The notes: generated by a model not told the origin, from the letters alone. DNA of 64,000 nt from Odontesthes bonariensis (GCF_027942865.1 NC_134510.1:18159209-18223208), one strand, 5' to 3'; counted from the first letter of the stretch, positions 38,995-53,200 are shown. Made by a program: numbers and translations.

Positions 38995-41900
38995 GCACCA
39001 TGGTATGGGGTTAGTTTTGAAGCTTTTAAAAAAAGAGATTTAATATTCTTTTAAATTCTTCTGGTGAACCTTCATAATGTTGGTGCGAACTAGCTGTATG
39101 AGTGGGAAGAAATCCTTGGGCTCAGAGGACGGTTCTAATATTAGTTGGCATCTACAATTGGTAGCTATCAATCAAAAATCATGTACACCAGAACTCGGTT
39201 TTGAACATTTTTGCCCTGAAAATACATGCACAGTGCACATAAAATGAATGCATTGCGTGCATAGCAGCAAGAAGATCTAAGACATTAATGGTTTTATACA
39301 TTGCATAAACAGTAACGGCATATTTTCAACAGCCACTTCAGGAAGTCCTGATTCTGAACTAAAAGTTTATTGACTTGACATGAACTCAGTTTCCTTTTGG
39401 TTCTTCCAGCTTTTGAGCTTGCCTTTAGCCCAGCAGCTTTGGCTTCGTGAGAGAACACAGATTTGATTTGAAGCAGCTGGAACTGCAGAAACGGTCTGCT
39501 GTGATTCTACAGCTGTGTTGGAGTGTGTGCTCTTTATACCATCATTAACCTTCGACTGAGAATGGACAGCAGTGGTAGAAAGTTTGATTTTGCACTGTTA
39601 TCAGTTCAAGGGATGGAATTAATGCTTTTTAGTAGACATCTGACACGAGTGTCCAAACTCGTGTGTGAATAATTTGGTACAGACTTCATATTTCATTTGC
39701 TTACGCGAGCAAAAGGCTTGCTTTGTAAAGCCACAATGAGCATTTTGAACCCCTTTATCTTTAACCACTCACTGGTGTCTCAAGGCACGTGTTACAACAC
39801 ACTCTTACTTTCTTTTTTTACTTTCTCTTTCTCAGTGGAGGGACTTGCATTGATCTGTGCAGGAATCGTTTAAATATCACTCATTACCCCTTTAGCATGG
39901 ATGGCTGAGAATTGATCACTTGTGCCCCTGTGATTAGGATTTAATGCTGTCCATATGTCACTCGGAGTGCCTGCATCAATGAGTGGGCAACTCTAAACTG
40001 TCAGCTCACTGTCTGTGAATACAGGCCAACAGGAAGATTTTTGAGATGTGAAACATCGGCTCCTTCACAAAACAGGAAGGTCCTTTACATTTCTCTCCTA
40101 CAGGTCGAATTTTTTATTTTTTTAACACTGCTTCCTTTTTTAGCGTTTGCCATCAAGAAATACCACCTGAAAGAAAGCTTTATTTGGGATGTTTCAGTTT
40201 TTGTCATGCAGACAATGTGCACCGACAGATCCGGGGACACAGCTGAATAAGACTCCTATCAGCAACATAAGCAATTGTCTCTGGAGTCTTTGTAGTTTGA
40301 GAGTATTAAAATCTTAGTGTGTCAGGGTTTTTACCCGGTCTGGTCCAGAAACGACTACAGTTGTAGTTTTTTTTTTTGTCAACAGCATCTACATCCTGTC
40401 ACTCTGCCAAAACTGAGATCTCCTTTTGTAGACCTGCTTGTGCTTTTGATACCAAGAGAGCGAGTTCACTTTTACACCATATACAGCATTGTTACAGTGA
40501 TAGCTTTGAGTTGACGGTGCTATGCACTGTATAAATGATGGACGAGGTCATTTAAAGTCATTCTGCTGATGCTAAAGTGCATTTGAGTGCAATATCAGTA
40601 CTGGCCTGAAGATACTAGCTTGAACGCCTCTCTGGCTCTAATGTTCTCCCATTAATCAGGAAGGCCTCTTTACAGCTAGATTTCCACCCTGCGATTAATG
40701 TGCTGGTTGTCTTTCAGAAAATAATTTCAGAATTCAATACATATAGGCATCAAATTTGCAATCCAACTTTGACCGTGACAAGCCTTTTTACATGAATTTT
40801 TATGTGTTCATGTATGTATTTTACATGATTCACGCTGTCTGAAATAAGCCATACTTTTCTGTAGGATTGCCTTTATTTAGATTCTTAGTGACATCCTTGT
40901 ATTCTCATTCTTTAGATGCGGATTAGGGCCGGACAGTGTGTAGACCTTTCAGTTATTGTTTAATATATCAATATTCACTAAATGTTAGTCGACATTGTCT
41001 GACACTGCATTAAAGAACCTGTTTTAAAGTCATGCCCGTATTTGTATTTCTTCTCACCCAAAACGCCAAAAAGCAGCGCTAGCATTAAATGTAGTGATGT
41101 GTTGGACAAACTGTGGCCGCTTTCCATCTCAGAGGGTCATTAAAGCGGCAGTCGGCAACTTTTTTTTTGTCATATTAGCTTGAACTGTCATGGGATTCTG
41201 GAAGTAGAATATTAAATAGGCTGTTTAGGAAAAATAACGAAATCTGTAGCTCCCTCTGAAGCCTGTAATCATGCTTACAAAAACCGAGCGCTCCCGGCTG
41301 TTTTTAACCAATCAAGTTAGGGTGGAGGAATCCTACCTGTCAATCACAGCTTGTGCACACGCTGGTGAGCGTGAGTCTGCCCCAGCTTGTGTGCGCTCAC
41401 ACTGGTGTGAACTCACGTGCACAACCTCGTCCACAGAGGGGGAGGGGTTTGGGGGGCGATTCGGAGCTTGTTAGAGGTTGGGGGAGGGACCTGAAAGTTG
41501 TGTCAGTTCGAATTTTCCGACTTTAGACTCGCAATTTTGAAAACTTGCCGACTGCAGCTTTAAATTTGGAAAGAGCGTTCTTTTTTTCTTTCTTTTTTCT
41601 CTCACGCTGCTGAACAGACGCAGCCTGATTGTGACCTTCACATGTGAACTTTCTGATTCTACATGTCAAAGCAAAAACACATTTAGTAGTTGACGTAAAA
41701 AGAAAAAAAAAATATTTCATATTTATATCGCTTTGAAAACTGCCAACTGTAGTCTGATTTGAACAATTGACCTTTTGGAAAAATGGCCACACGCTGCGCA
41801 CGAGTTCCAACTTCAACTTTCCGGTACTTTAATGTAAAGTTAATTATTGGGTTGAATATTGGATCGAGGAGAAATTTTGTTGCAATCTGTTGGTTTCTTT

Positions 41901-44900
41901 AGCAAGGCTACTTTTTAAAAAATTGGCTCCGTGTATTTATGACTTGAACTGATAGGGAATTCAATTAATTGGATTTGGTTGGATTGTGATTGTGTCGTTA
42001 CAATGAATGGGATTCTAATTGGCTTGAATTGGATTGTATCTTTGAAGTGCCTTTTGAGATGATATTTGTTGTAACTTGCCGCTATATGAATAAAATCCAA
42101 TTGAATGAATTTAATTGAATAACTGATCAGTGTGTAATGTAATTTTATTGGGCTTCCTGAAATTTTTTTATTTTTTTTTGGAAAGATTATGGATTATTTT
42201 ATTTTTTTATTTCTTTAGTTTTGAAATGTGTTGTTTGTGTTTTAGAATATGGGAAGATGCTCTGTTTCTGCTTGTGTGCCTTACATTTCTGTCACCCAGA
42301 GCATCACGTGTCAGTTCACCTCAACTAGCAATTCGGTTGATTTGAGGACTTTTCAAACCCTTTTGCTGGGGGAAGTACCCCTTTTCTTTTTTTTTCCCAT
42401 TTGCAGATGTATGCAGAGACAAATGTAGCAGCTTTATGGATAAACAGTTGGCAGTACAGCACCTCCAAAAGCAAAGTATTTCTACCCCACGGCTGGTTGT
42501 GCTCGGTCTTTGGGTGGCAGGCAGCAGTGAGCTACAGCAGCCATTTGCACATGCATATTGTTGTTGTTCCTAATCAAGAGGCTTTAGAATGTGTGAGAGA
42601 AAAAAGCTTGGGGGGGGGGGGGTAAATGTCGACTCTCTGTTTTTAGCAAAACTCCCTGCCCCACTCCCCCACCGCCTCACCTACAGGTTTCACTAACTCT
42701 GTTTGCTGTAAATTCTAACCAGATATTCAGAGACCAGAAAAATTGTAGTTGAGGCTCCTTAAGTCATTTTGCAACTTCCTCAACACATGACAATTAAAAC
42801 ATGTTTGGAATGTAAACAATAGCATCATCAGACCAGGGATGTTTTAGAAACCTTACAAGAAAAAAAGAAAAAAAAGGCCTCACTAGTTTAGACTTAATAG
42901 TTTGTAGTAGTAGCTGCTATCAAGATAAAAGATACTGAGGAAAGATTTGGGCTGTTATCAGGAGGTAATAAAACCTGTAGACAGTAAACATAACACTCAA
43001 ACAAGGAAGTGCAATGTTTTTTCAGGCCCCTTCAGGAATTGATAACATATTATATCTAGTGTGTAACTTTTACTTTTATCTAATCTGTGTAACATGATTA
43101 GATAACTTTTTGAGGCTACAGGACAAATAAGGGATGGTGTGCCTTCTTTGTCATTTGGATAAGTCTATGCTACAGACCTGCTGCCCTTTTGTTGTAAATG
43201 TAAAGTTGTTTGTTGTTTCTTCTTTTTTTCCATGAACCGAGCATTTAATTGAAAACTGACGCACATCAGTTAATGCAAATCAAGCTGAGAATATTTCAGG
43301 GCTAGCTTTAACTCATCACGTATCCAGAGCCAAAGGGCTGGACCTTTTGTATATAAATCAGCAGCCTTACCATTCTTGCCAAACGAGTTCACACAGTGCT
43401 GATGAAGCTTACCCGGCGCTGCGTTCCGGAAATGTTCTGGATTTTTGTACGGGAAGTTTGTGGTTACGTTCAGGGACAATGTCCGTGCTTGCCTGAGCAA
43501 CGTAGTGGATTGTATTACAGAAAACTTTTAGATGAATACATACACTCGCTGTTGAAAGGAAGCAAACAGGAAGGTTGTTAATAGGCGCTGCAGGTTTAGT
43601 GGACCTGATAAAGGGAAACAGAACAGAAAATGGCTTGTCTTCCTCAGCGGCAGTAAGATAAATAGTGCTTGGTCTGTTGTAAACAGGGAAATGTTGTGTC
43701 CCTGTGAACATTGGGGGTGACCATGACTGATTCTGGAGGACGTGCTGCATAGTCTGGGGTTCCTACGAGTGCTGGAGCTGCACCAAGATCACCGACAAAA
43801 CACTCTTTAGTTGGATTTGTTTCTTTAACCCCGTTCCTTTTCTCTCCTTCTCAATCTCCCACAGATTGCATTGATGACAGTCACACTGTTCCCCATCCGT
43901 CTCCTCATAGCTGCATTCATGATGCTGCTGGCTTGGCCTTTTGCCTTCATTGCCTCAGTCGGGCGCTCCGAGACCACCGTCGAACCCCAGTGCCTCTGGA
44001 GAAGGTGGGTGCTTCGTCACACATATGCGTGTCTGAAGGTTTTGTACTTAGAAAGCCGCGTGACTCTTAAAACAAGTAAGCAAAGCACTTTCCTGGGAAA
44101 TATTCCGTCGGCACTGGTGGCAGATTTGTGTTATTTCAGAGTGTCACGTTGTTTATTTTGTCTCTTGCCACCACTCACTGACCCAACATATTTTTCACAG
44201 CAGCGCTTTGTGTTAACCCTACGCAGGCATTATCTTCCAATGTCCAATAGTGAAAATGTAAGTGGACGAGTGCTGTTATCCTGCATTGTGGATGTGGGGG
44301 ATTACTGATTATGCTGCTTTTAGCGCACTATACCATGCGCAGCGTTTTCAGCAATATGAATTTAAAAAAAGAAAAGAAAGAAAAATGCCCCTCAGTCATG
44401 TTAAATCTTGTTTACAGATTGGTGGACATCATTCTGAAACTCATCATGCGGGTCATGTGGTTTGCGGGAGGGTTCCATTGGATGACTGTGAAAGGGCAAA
44501 GGGCATTGCCTGCAGAAGCCCCCATCCTCACCCTGGCACCCCACTCCTCTTATTTTGATGCCATCCCAGTGACAATGACAATGTCTTCAATTGTTATGAA
44601 GGCTGAGAGCAAGGATATACCTCTCTGGGGCAGTAAGTACAAAGCTCACACAACTCTACGTTAACTGCTGTTACAGTTACCTTTAAGCAGGTGATCTTAG
44701 GACTCTAATAACTCCGAACTGTTTAGTTATTTCATTTTATTTATATCCACAATGGAGGGGGCATTCAGGTAGCACGTGAAGTTTGTTTGTGTACTCGAGC
44801 TGGGCGGTATGGTAACTTTTAAAATGAAGCTGGTATTTTTTCAAACCCTTTTTTCCTCATTGTTGCTTGCTTAATGACGTTGTTTTTATTCTTAAAAAAT

Positions 44901-47208
44901 CCTTATCCTTTGGCTTTCCACGTGGCACCGCTGGACAAGCGGTGGCAAAGTTTCGCGGAACACAAACGCCGAGTGCGTTCATGTTTTTTGATCTCTTGAG
45001 TTTTCTCAGAGCCATTTCACATGGAAATACCGCTGACGTCAACGTTGTTAAAGGGGGATTTTCGTCAGACAAGTTTCCATTTGGAAATTATTCATTATGC
45101 AACTTTAAAATTTTGTTGTTTACATATTTGTTATTTCCACAGATGTGATGTGTTGAGGAGAGGGAAACGTGTTAGGGTGCTAATTTGATTGGAAGAGCAA
45201 ACCTACTTGGCAATAAACTTGATTCTGATTCTGATTAGTCTTTGAATCACACTCGTGGCATTGAGTTTCAACTTTAATTTGGCCCAATTTGTGTAAGATA
45301 TTGGCGTGTATCGTCACTCAGTTTAGGAATGCTGGCATGTGAATTTTGGCCTCTGTCACCCAGCTCTATTGTTCATAATCTAAATCTCCATGCAGAGGTC
45401 AGGTAGGCCTTGCTCAGCTGCAGACACTGCACACACTACCCTGACAGCATATCCTATTAACCAGCCTACACGTGCGGTGGCCTTTCTTGCTGCCAGTGAA
45501 GGCATTGGCTCATATGTTCCTGCCAGCAGGGCACGCAGTAAAGGTCTACGAGTGTTATTTTAGTCTTCCTTTCTCCTCCTCCTGTCCTGGCGACTAAGTC
45601 AGCAGTTTGCCACATCGTTACCCCCAGACTGAGTGAAGCTCAGCCAAGTTAAAACAGCAGTACTTACAGTCTTACAATCTTGCAATGCAGGCGCATTGCA
45701 AGAAACCACCTAATATTTGAACATATTTTATCGCTGGCTTATTGTCAGGGACAACGGCAAGTGGTCTGCTAAAATTATGCTTCGTAGTATCTTATAACCA
45801 TAAGATCGCATTCTGCAGTTTTAAGATTGATTCTGTTGTATAGCATCATTCTGACAACAGAATGATGCTATACATTCTGTTGTCAGCATTCTCTGCTGTA
45901 GAATGTCCTTAAAAGTGTTCACTGATAAGACTTGTCAAAGTTGAATTTGACAGGTCCTACTGGCACACAAGGAACCCGGCACCAATGCATGCATAGCCAG
46001 TGGAGTCCGGAATAAGCAATAAGACATGATCCTCTACAGTCACGTGTGCTTTCTCTCTCGCTAGAGCCCTAATCCCTTCCTGTTAGCAGACAGCTCACAG
46101 TTGGAACCTGTTTCTCCTTCTCATGGCATCACCCTCTTCTTTCTTAAAATTACAATGCCCTCTCCCTCTTTAAGTTGCCTCTTGTTCTTCTTTACTCAGG
46201 GCTACCAGAAACATTCCTATGCATTAGTAAAGAAAAGAAAAATCTTCCTGCATCTCAAAACCCCTGCAAGTCTTTAGCCCACTGTCCCCTTTTCTGGCTT
46301 TTAAGATGTTTCCTTAAACTTACGTTTTAAGTAAGTTCATCCCATCATATTCACCAACTTGCAATAATGCACATAGATCAAATTTGGATTCGTTGAATGT
46401 CTACTAAAGGATAAATAGTCAAATCAAATCATATTTGATCCAAAGTCCGAGCCCAGAGATCCATGAAGAACAGGCATGTGTGAAAAGAAAACCACTACAT
46501 GGGAGAATCTTGATTATTTTAAAGATTTAGTCTTGCTTGTGATAGTGAGCAATGAGAAGGAACAAACCTAGATAGAAGGTTAAAAGGCACTATTTCGGTG
46601 AGGACCGCTTTTATAGTAGCTGCAGCTACTTTCTTCTCACTCCACAATTAGAGAAGGAAACCACACCTTTCTTCTTCGTGATCAGCGTGGGTCTCGCTTC
46701 ACTCGTGTGACCTCCTTTTAAGTTACACGCTGTACCACAACACAGTTCATATAGATGACACGGTTGTGATGGCTTTGTTCCGTGTACGATGAGTTTAGGT
46801 TGGCTGCTGACCACTGCTCTCGGTCTGATCAGCATGATGAGTTCAGTCAGCTTTTTGTGCATCACATACAGTTTCTGTCACGGAATGCTCTTCTCCTTTA
46901 GCTTTGTGTTGAAACAGATGAGTTCTACATTGCTTGATTCTGTTGGCACCTCTTTTTAATCATAATGAAGGGGCTTTTCAGTATAACAGATATAACATAC
47001 ACATATGTCAGGTTAACAAAGGCTCGTTTCAGTTTGTGCGCATTCTTTCACCCTTGACAACTGTGCGTCATTTCCAGAGTGATTTGGCGTGAAGTGATTT
47101 GTTTAAGGACACCACTGGAGACAGTCCTTCTTGGCCTGTTTCATGAAGCGTTTGTGCTTCTGAATGAGGGATTTGCATACATTTATGATCGTTTTTAGTG
47201 CAGTAACA

Positions 47209-47255
<47 letters not shown>

Positions 47256-50200
47256 TTGTTGTTCTTGTTCGAGGCAATTGTTTCTGTGTTACATTTATTT
47301 CATTAATTCACCAATCACTTCCGTGTGTTTTTTGCATTATAGCTTTGATTAAGTACATCAGGCCAGTGTTCGTATCCCGATCGGACCAGAACTCGAGAAA
47401 GAAGACCGTGGAGGAGATCAAACGCAGAGCCCACTCCGGAGGAGAATGGCCTCAGGTAAGTGGGTATTTCCAAAGCGGCCTAATGCTTGTAAAAATGGAC
47501 CCGATTTTCAATACGAAGAGATTACTGTTGACATATTTTCACATTGGTTGTAAAATACTTTTTTTTTTTTTCCTCTAGTATGTATTTGACCTGTTTACTA
47601 TATTGTGAATGGAACGAAGCACAGCAGAAAGCCCTGATAAACTGTTGTGATGAATCATTTCCTCCTCCTGCCTGCAGATAATGATTTTTCCAGAAGGAAC
47701 ATGCACCAACAGATCCTGCCTCATCACCTTTAAGCCAGGTAGCTCCATTTCTGTCATCTTTCTTCTATCGCTTGAATTTTTTTAATACGATCGTTACCAT
47801 CTGTTGTTTTATTCACTTTTCACTCCTCACTATCATCCATTTATTAATTTGTGGCACATCTATCTGATGTTATTTATCAGAGTTAAATCTTGAGGTTTCG
47901 ACGTCACTGTATCGTCATCCCACGTAGATTTGTGATGTATAAACAGAACACAAGTGTGAAACACGGTTGGGAATTTGGGCACAGCATCGCTGAGTGCAGT
48001 TTTGTGCTCGTTTTCAGCCAAATCGAATTGAAAGTTTCCTCCTTTCCTCTTGTAGGGGCCTTCATCCCAGCCGTCCCAGTGCAGCCTGTAGTGATTCGCT
48101 ACCCTAACAGATTGGTAAGATAAAGAATGTTAACAACACAAAATGATGGTACGTTTATTTCTAGCAAAGGGTTTGTAGAGTGCCTCGGCATAAAACTGAA
48201 TTTACATTCGGGTCGGATGCATCTTGCATAATGTGGGTTGATCAGCGATTTAGGGCCTGTGGAGCTGTCACGAGAGATTTCCGTTGTGTGTGAAATGGTA
48301 TTTTCAAAGGGGTTGTCTTTGGATGACTGGAAATGAGAAGTAAAGGCTATCGGCAACTCGCATTTTGAAATCTCAAACGGTGCCCAATTAGTTCCTTCAG
48401 CAGAGAATTCTGGCCTAAAAAGTATTCAGCTGTTCATTTACTTACAGCCTGTCACTGCTCAAGTGCGGCATTCTCTTAGAGGAATTCCTCCTCACAGTGT
48501 AAGAGCCTGAGTCTTCGGTGTCTAAGATTGGACGGAGGGTTGAAAGCCTTGTGTGGTTAAAATCCATGTCACTGAAAGAGGGGGGAAAAAAAGAATGTGC
48601 TGACTTCATCCCTGCCATAAATGCCAGCTGCTAATTTGTTAAATGTGATTCCGATTTTTTCTGCATGTCATTATGCTTTGATAATTATGGAAAGCTTTTA
48701 TTGGCCATTAGGTTTATTTGATTTCAGCATTTTGCAGCCAAACTCTCAGAGTTTTAACATATTTAGTAATTTAGGAACTACTGACACCGCTTAGAGTTAC
48801 TCATGCTCACCCAAACCTCACACCAGCTGTGTGGATACACAAAGAAAACGCAGCTATTCACACTTCTGGCCTCTCTGTTGTGGCTTCAAGCTGAACAATC
48901 TCTTTTTAGCTTAGCATCGCCTTTGGTCATGGCTATAATGGTGGAGTTTTGCGAAGTCCAATTGCCGATGAGATTCTACATGAAGACCAGTTGTAACCAG
49001 TGGCGGTCGCATTAATTCTTAACCCTCATCGAAGGAGGGAGAGATGCGCTGAAACGCTGGCATTCGACTCTGACAGTGTGCTGACATAATTACATCCTAT
49101 ATTGGATGTAACGAGAACACATGATTTATGAGATGCGACATGTGAGGACATAGAATTTACAAGAAGTTTGTACTAAAAACTTTCTGTGACATTTTGCCAT
49201 CACTCTAACACTGTGATGAAAGTTATGTTCTTGCATGCATGAGGTCAACGGCACGATCAGGAAAATATTTGATCTGGTTCTTTTTTCGGCAAGAAACACT
49301 TCCCCTGCGCTTACATCATGCACGGAAGCCAGGCAGTATGTCCAAACTCCTCTTCACGCTGTGTTTTACACATGTTTGCCGCAGAGCTTGTGTATTGGAA
49401 CCAAAAGGAAGTACTGATGTTATTAGTGGGGGTGTAGAAAAGCCACTGTCGGAAAGGATCTCTCGTGTGGTGCCAGTTCTCGTAGTATTCTTGAGTCGAC
49501 TTGTTTGCATGCAGGTTTTAATGATCCTGTATTGTGATAGTCTATGCTAGTGACCCAGAAACATGTCAAATCCTGTCTTGAATCATGTCAATAAGTAAGA
49601 TGTTTAACTCCCCTTTATTTCTCAAACTCGTTTTCTCTTTTTACAATTATGTCATGTCAAAATGACGAATATTTTCTAAAAAGTGGGCACGCATTTATTG
49701 TCCCTGTTTAAAGAAGATGCGTCCACAGATAGTGTCAGAGACGAGGACGTGGATCTCAGCTCTTTTATTTGTTTTTTTTGGTGTTTGAAGGTTCTGATGA
49801 CAGGCTCTACAGAATAAGCTGTACCTATGGCTACTGGTGGCGATGCATTTTTATTTTTATTTCATTCATTAGTCTTATTGCTGGAGCCTTGGATTAAATG
49901 AGTTGGGTTTGAAATTCTAGCTTCAGGGGAAGTGATATCAGCGTTGATACCTTCTGGAAAACCGATGCCTTCATTTGTTTTGGACATGGCTGAGGAAATG
50001 GGAATTCCTCTCTATAAGCTTAAGACAGCTGTGGATGAAGTGGACAAGGAATGAGTGAGCTTTTATGTCTTTTTGCAGGACACAATTACATGGACGTGGC
50101 AAGGCCCAGGAGCGTAAGTACATTGTTTTATACAATCACTATATGTGTTATTGTGTAACGTGTGTCATGATGTTCAAGTGGGAGTTAAACATTGAATAAA

Positions 50201-53200
50201 TAACTAATCTCAATACCTGTCTGGATATTTTCAAAATGCTCTTGCGTTTATTTAGGTAAACTTTAAAAAACATTATTTTCTGAAATATTAACCACGACTG
50301 TTGCATCGTTTATGTAAAAAAAAGTCTTCATTCTAAGTAATGATGAAGTGAATATTAAACGAAAAGTTTAACCCACGCAGTTGGTTCCCACTTTGCAACA
50401 TCTCGCCCCATTTATTCGAACCTTCTTGAAGACTCTTTGTGCCTCTGTTTGTTTATGGTGGATTTTGTCTTTCTGTTACCCAGATTTGAAATCTTGTGGC
50501 TGACACTTTGCCAGTTACATAATGAATTTGTCGTAGAGGTAAGTTTGACAGCGTTTGCTCATTTCTCCCATTAATGTGACTGTAGATAATGGGTTAACCT
50601 CCCGTCATGTAACCACGACAAGTTCAACACTTCTGTGAACTTGTCGTGAACTATTTAAAAGAGACTTCCCGTCATCCTTTTATCTCAAATAAAAAGAGTC
50701 TGATGTCCAAGATTTGGCTAACAGTTAATGTTTGCTCTGTCCACAGTTCCTTCCCATTTACACTCCCTCTGAGGAGGAGAAAAAAAATCCTGCCCTCTTT
50801 GCCATCAATGTGAGACGAATCATGGCGAAGTAAGTTAAATGTGTCGATTGTGTGATTAATGTAAATATGAAAGAATTTCATCTTTATTGTCATTGTACAA
50901 CTAAACTGAAATGCATACTTCATGAAGAACAAAAAAAAAAGTAGTCAAGTATAGTAAATGTACTAAAAGGAAAAGTAATGTACTTCATACACTTTTTTGC
51001 TTTATGCATCACAGCATGTAATAGAGGAGGATCATATCGATCATTTCAAATGAATTTGATTGTAGCACTCAAACGCTTCAGTTCTGCATCTACAAAAACC
51101 ATTTTGTATTGATTTGCACCCGCTGACGTCCCGTCATTGTCCCCTTCGGTGTTGCGCTCAGAGCCCTGGGGGTACCCATCACAGACTATTCATTTGAAGA
51201 CTGCCAGCTGGCCATGGCGGAGGGCCAGCTGAGACTGCCAGTCGACACCTGTCTGCTGGAGTTTGCCAAGCTCGTTAGGAGACTGGGGTGAGTCCCTTAA
51301 ACTTTCCAAATCACTGCACCCATAAAATCGAAGTAAGTAAGGAGCAGAAGAGGGAGACCCTGCAAAACACTCGCACTCACCTTGGTTCTGGCTTCTGGTG
51401 GTGGTATTCCGAGGCTTGGTTGTGCATTCCAGGAAGTGTAATTAGTTAATTAGCACCTATCAGAAGGCAGGTGTGTGCTTAAGGTGGGTTCTTGCGACAC
51501 AGGGTCCATCCTTCCAGTGGATCTCCTTTCCGACATGTGAGAAGAAGCAACGATCAGGAAGGAGTTTGTCATCCGTCCTCAAACTTCATTGGGTTAGGCA
51601 GCGCTTCTGTTTGGTAGACAGAAAATGGGAAACTCCTGGGAGGAAATTTATGAATTGGTTAGACACAAGTATGACAGAATTTTTTAAAAAATGAAAATGT
51701 ATTAAACTGTCTCTGCAATTAAGTCAACAGCCGTTGAGTTTCCCAATTAAGAATGAAGCACTTCTAGCTTCTTCCTTAACGTTGTGAGATCCTTTTCTCT
51801 TATTGCTCACTCTATTTGTAGCACGTTATAAATCACACTAAAGTGTCCTCCCTTTCCTGTGGCAGGCTGAAACCCCGGAACACCGAGAAGGTTTTACAAG
51901 ACTATGGGAACAGAGCCAGGAAGCTGGAGGGGCAGAAGCTGAGATTGGAGGGCTTTGCTCACTTCCTCGATGTGCCGGTTTCAGACATGCTGCGAGACAT
52001 GTTTGCTCTTTTCGACGAGGTAAAAAGCTCTCGGGAGACTTTTCCCTCGCAACCACTGCAGCTCAACAGTCTGGCAGCAAATTAAGAATTGTGTTCCTAG
52101 ATTGTCATGCTGCTATGCATAAATAGAGATGGGATGCAGGACGCAGTGTTTCCTGTGGTGCTTTGTAATCAGTGGTTACTTTTTAGTGTGGTATATATTT
52201 ACAGTATAGTACTACAACTAGCAAATGAGAATTTTATTCCAACAATCTGATTTATTTATTTATTTATTTTTTTTACCTAAACAGTCAACATTAGGGTGCT
52301 TCTGTGAAATGTATTTGTCTTGCTCACGAGCTCCATCCTTGTTTTTACTTTTTTCTTCCAGCATGAAGATAACAGCATGGATATTAGAGAATATGTGATA
52401 GCCTTATCTGTGGTATGCAGACCTGCCAAAACTCTGGAAACGATGAAATTGGCCTTCAAGGTACGTTTTTGTTTCAGGCCTCGCGCTTATCTAACCACCA
52501 AGCAAGAACATGGTTTTCTGTCCCCGCTGCCGTAACATTTGTTGTATTTAAATGCCCCACACTGTCGGTCGTTATAGTTCCTGTAACAGTAGGGATACTT
52601 TCCATCAGTGCAGAGAATCTTGGCTTATTCACATTGTTTGCACTTAGGCATGGGCCGGTTACCGGTTTCAAGGTATACCACGGTATGAAAAAGTGAAACT
52701 TCAAAGTCACTAAAATTTTCTGTCAATACCGTCTCTGCAGTATGAGCGTTTTTTTTTATTTTATTTTTTTAATGTGACGTCTCGTCAGAGAGAAAGTGGA
52801 GGTCCCTCACGCCGTGTGCAGCTACAGCGTAGTGCCCCTCCCCACACGCACCTCCGCTTGCTGTGAGTGACGAGCAGGCAGCTCTGCAGGCTGTATGATG
52901 GCTGAAGGAGGCGAGCCCCTCGAACTTTTTACCCGTCTGATTTTTTTGTTTGTTTGTTTGTTTGTTTGTTTTTTTTTTGCCACCAGTCAAAACGACAAAC
53001 AGCATGGACCAATTCGAATCCAGACTCAGCGAAGAAGTGCGGTACAGGCACCTGTACGACATTGCACTGAAACAACATAGGGACCACGTCAACTCCCAGA
53101 ACTCGTTGACGGAGATTGGCAGAACTTTAGGGAATTTGCTGTTGTTTCATTCACTGGAAGTGGCTTTGAGTATTATGAAAAGCGCTATATAAAACCGATC

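Larger units (their letters stand above)
34220..43864 (+). other. lpcat1: lpcat1 intron 1 (9.6 kb)
   Basis: This is the longest intron. It contains a 198-residue open frame at 34236-34832 that has no recognisable similarity and that I treat as chance. It also holds a (TG)40 tract, two Kolobok-like elements, a LINE tail, an 86-bp internal duplication, and long T and G homopolymers. The rest is unique-looking AT-rich DNA in which I see nothing. Confidence 0.85.
44633..47342 (+). other. lpcat1: lpcat1 intron 3 (2.7 kb)
   Basis: The intron contains a possible short inverted-repeat element (44797-45366) with a LINE-type tail near its end, a 17-bp-arm hairpin at 45837-45874, and a 31-nt poly-T close to the 3' splice site. 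No coding exon is seen. Confidence 0.8.

Noticed and set aside
45837..45874. microRNA precursor
   Set aside because: The arms are too short (17 bp) and the loop too small for a canonical pre-miRNA.
51473..51694. 73-residue frame in intron 10
   Set aside because: No recognised similarity, and it is not bounded by splice sites that fit the lpcat1 phase.
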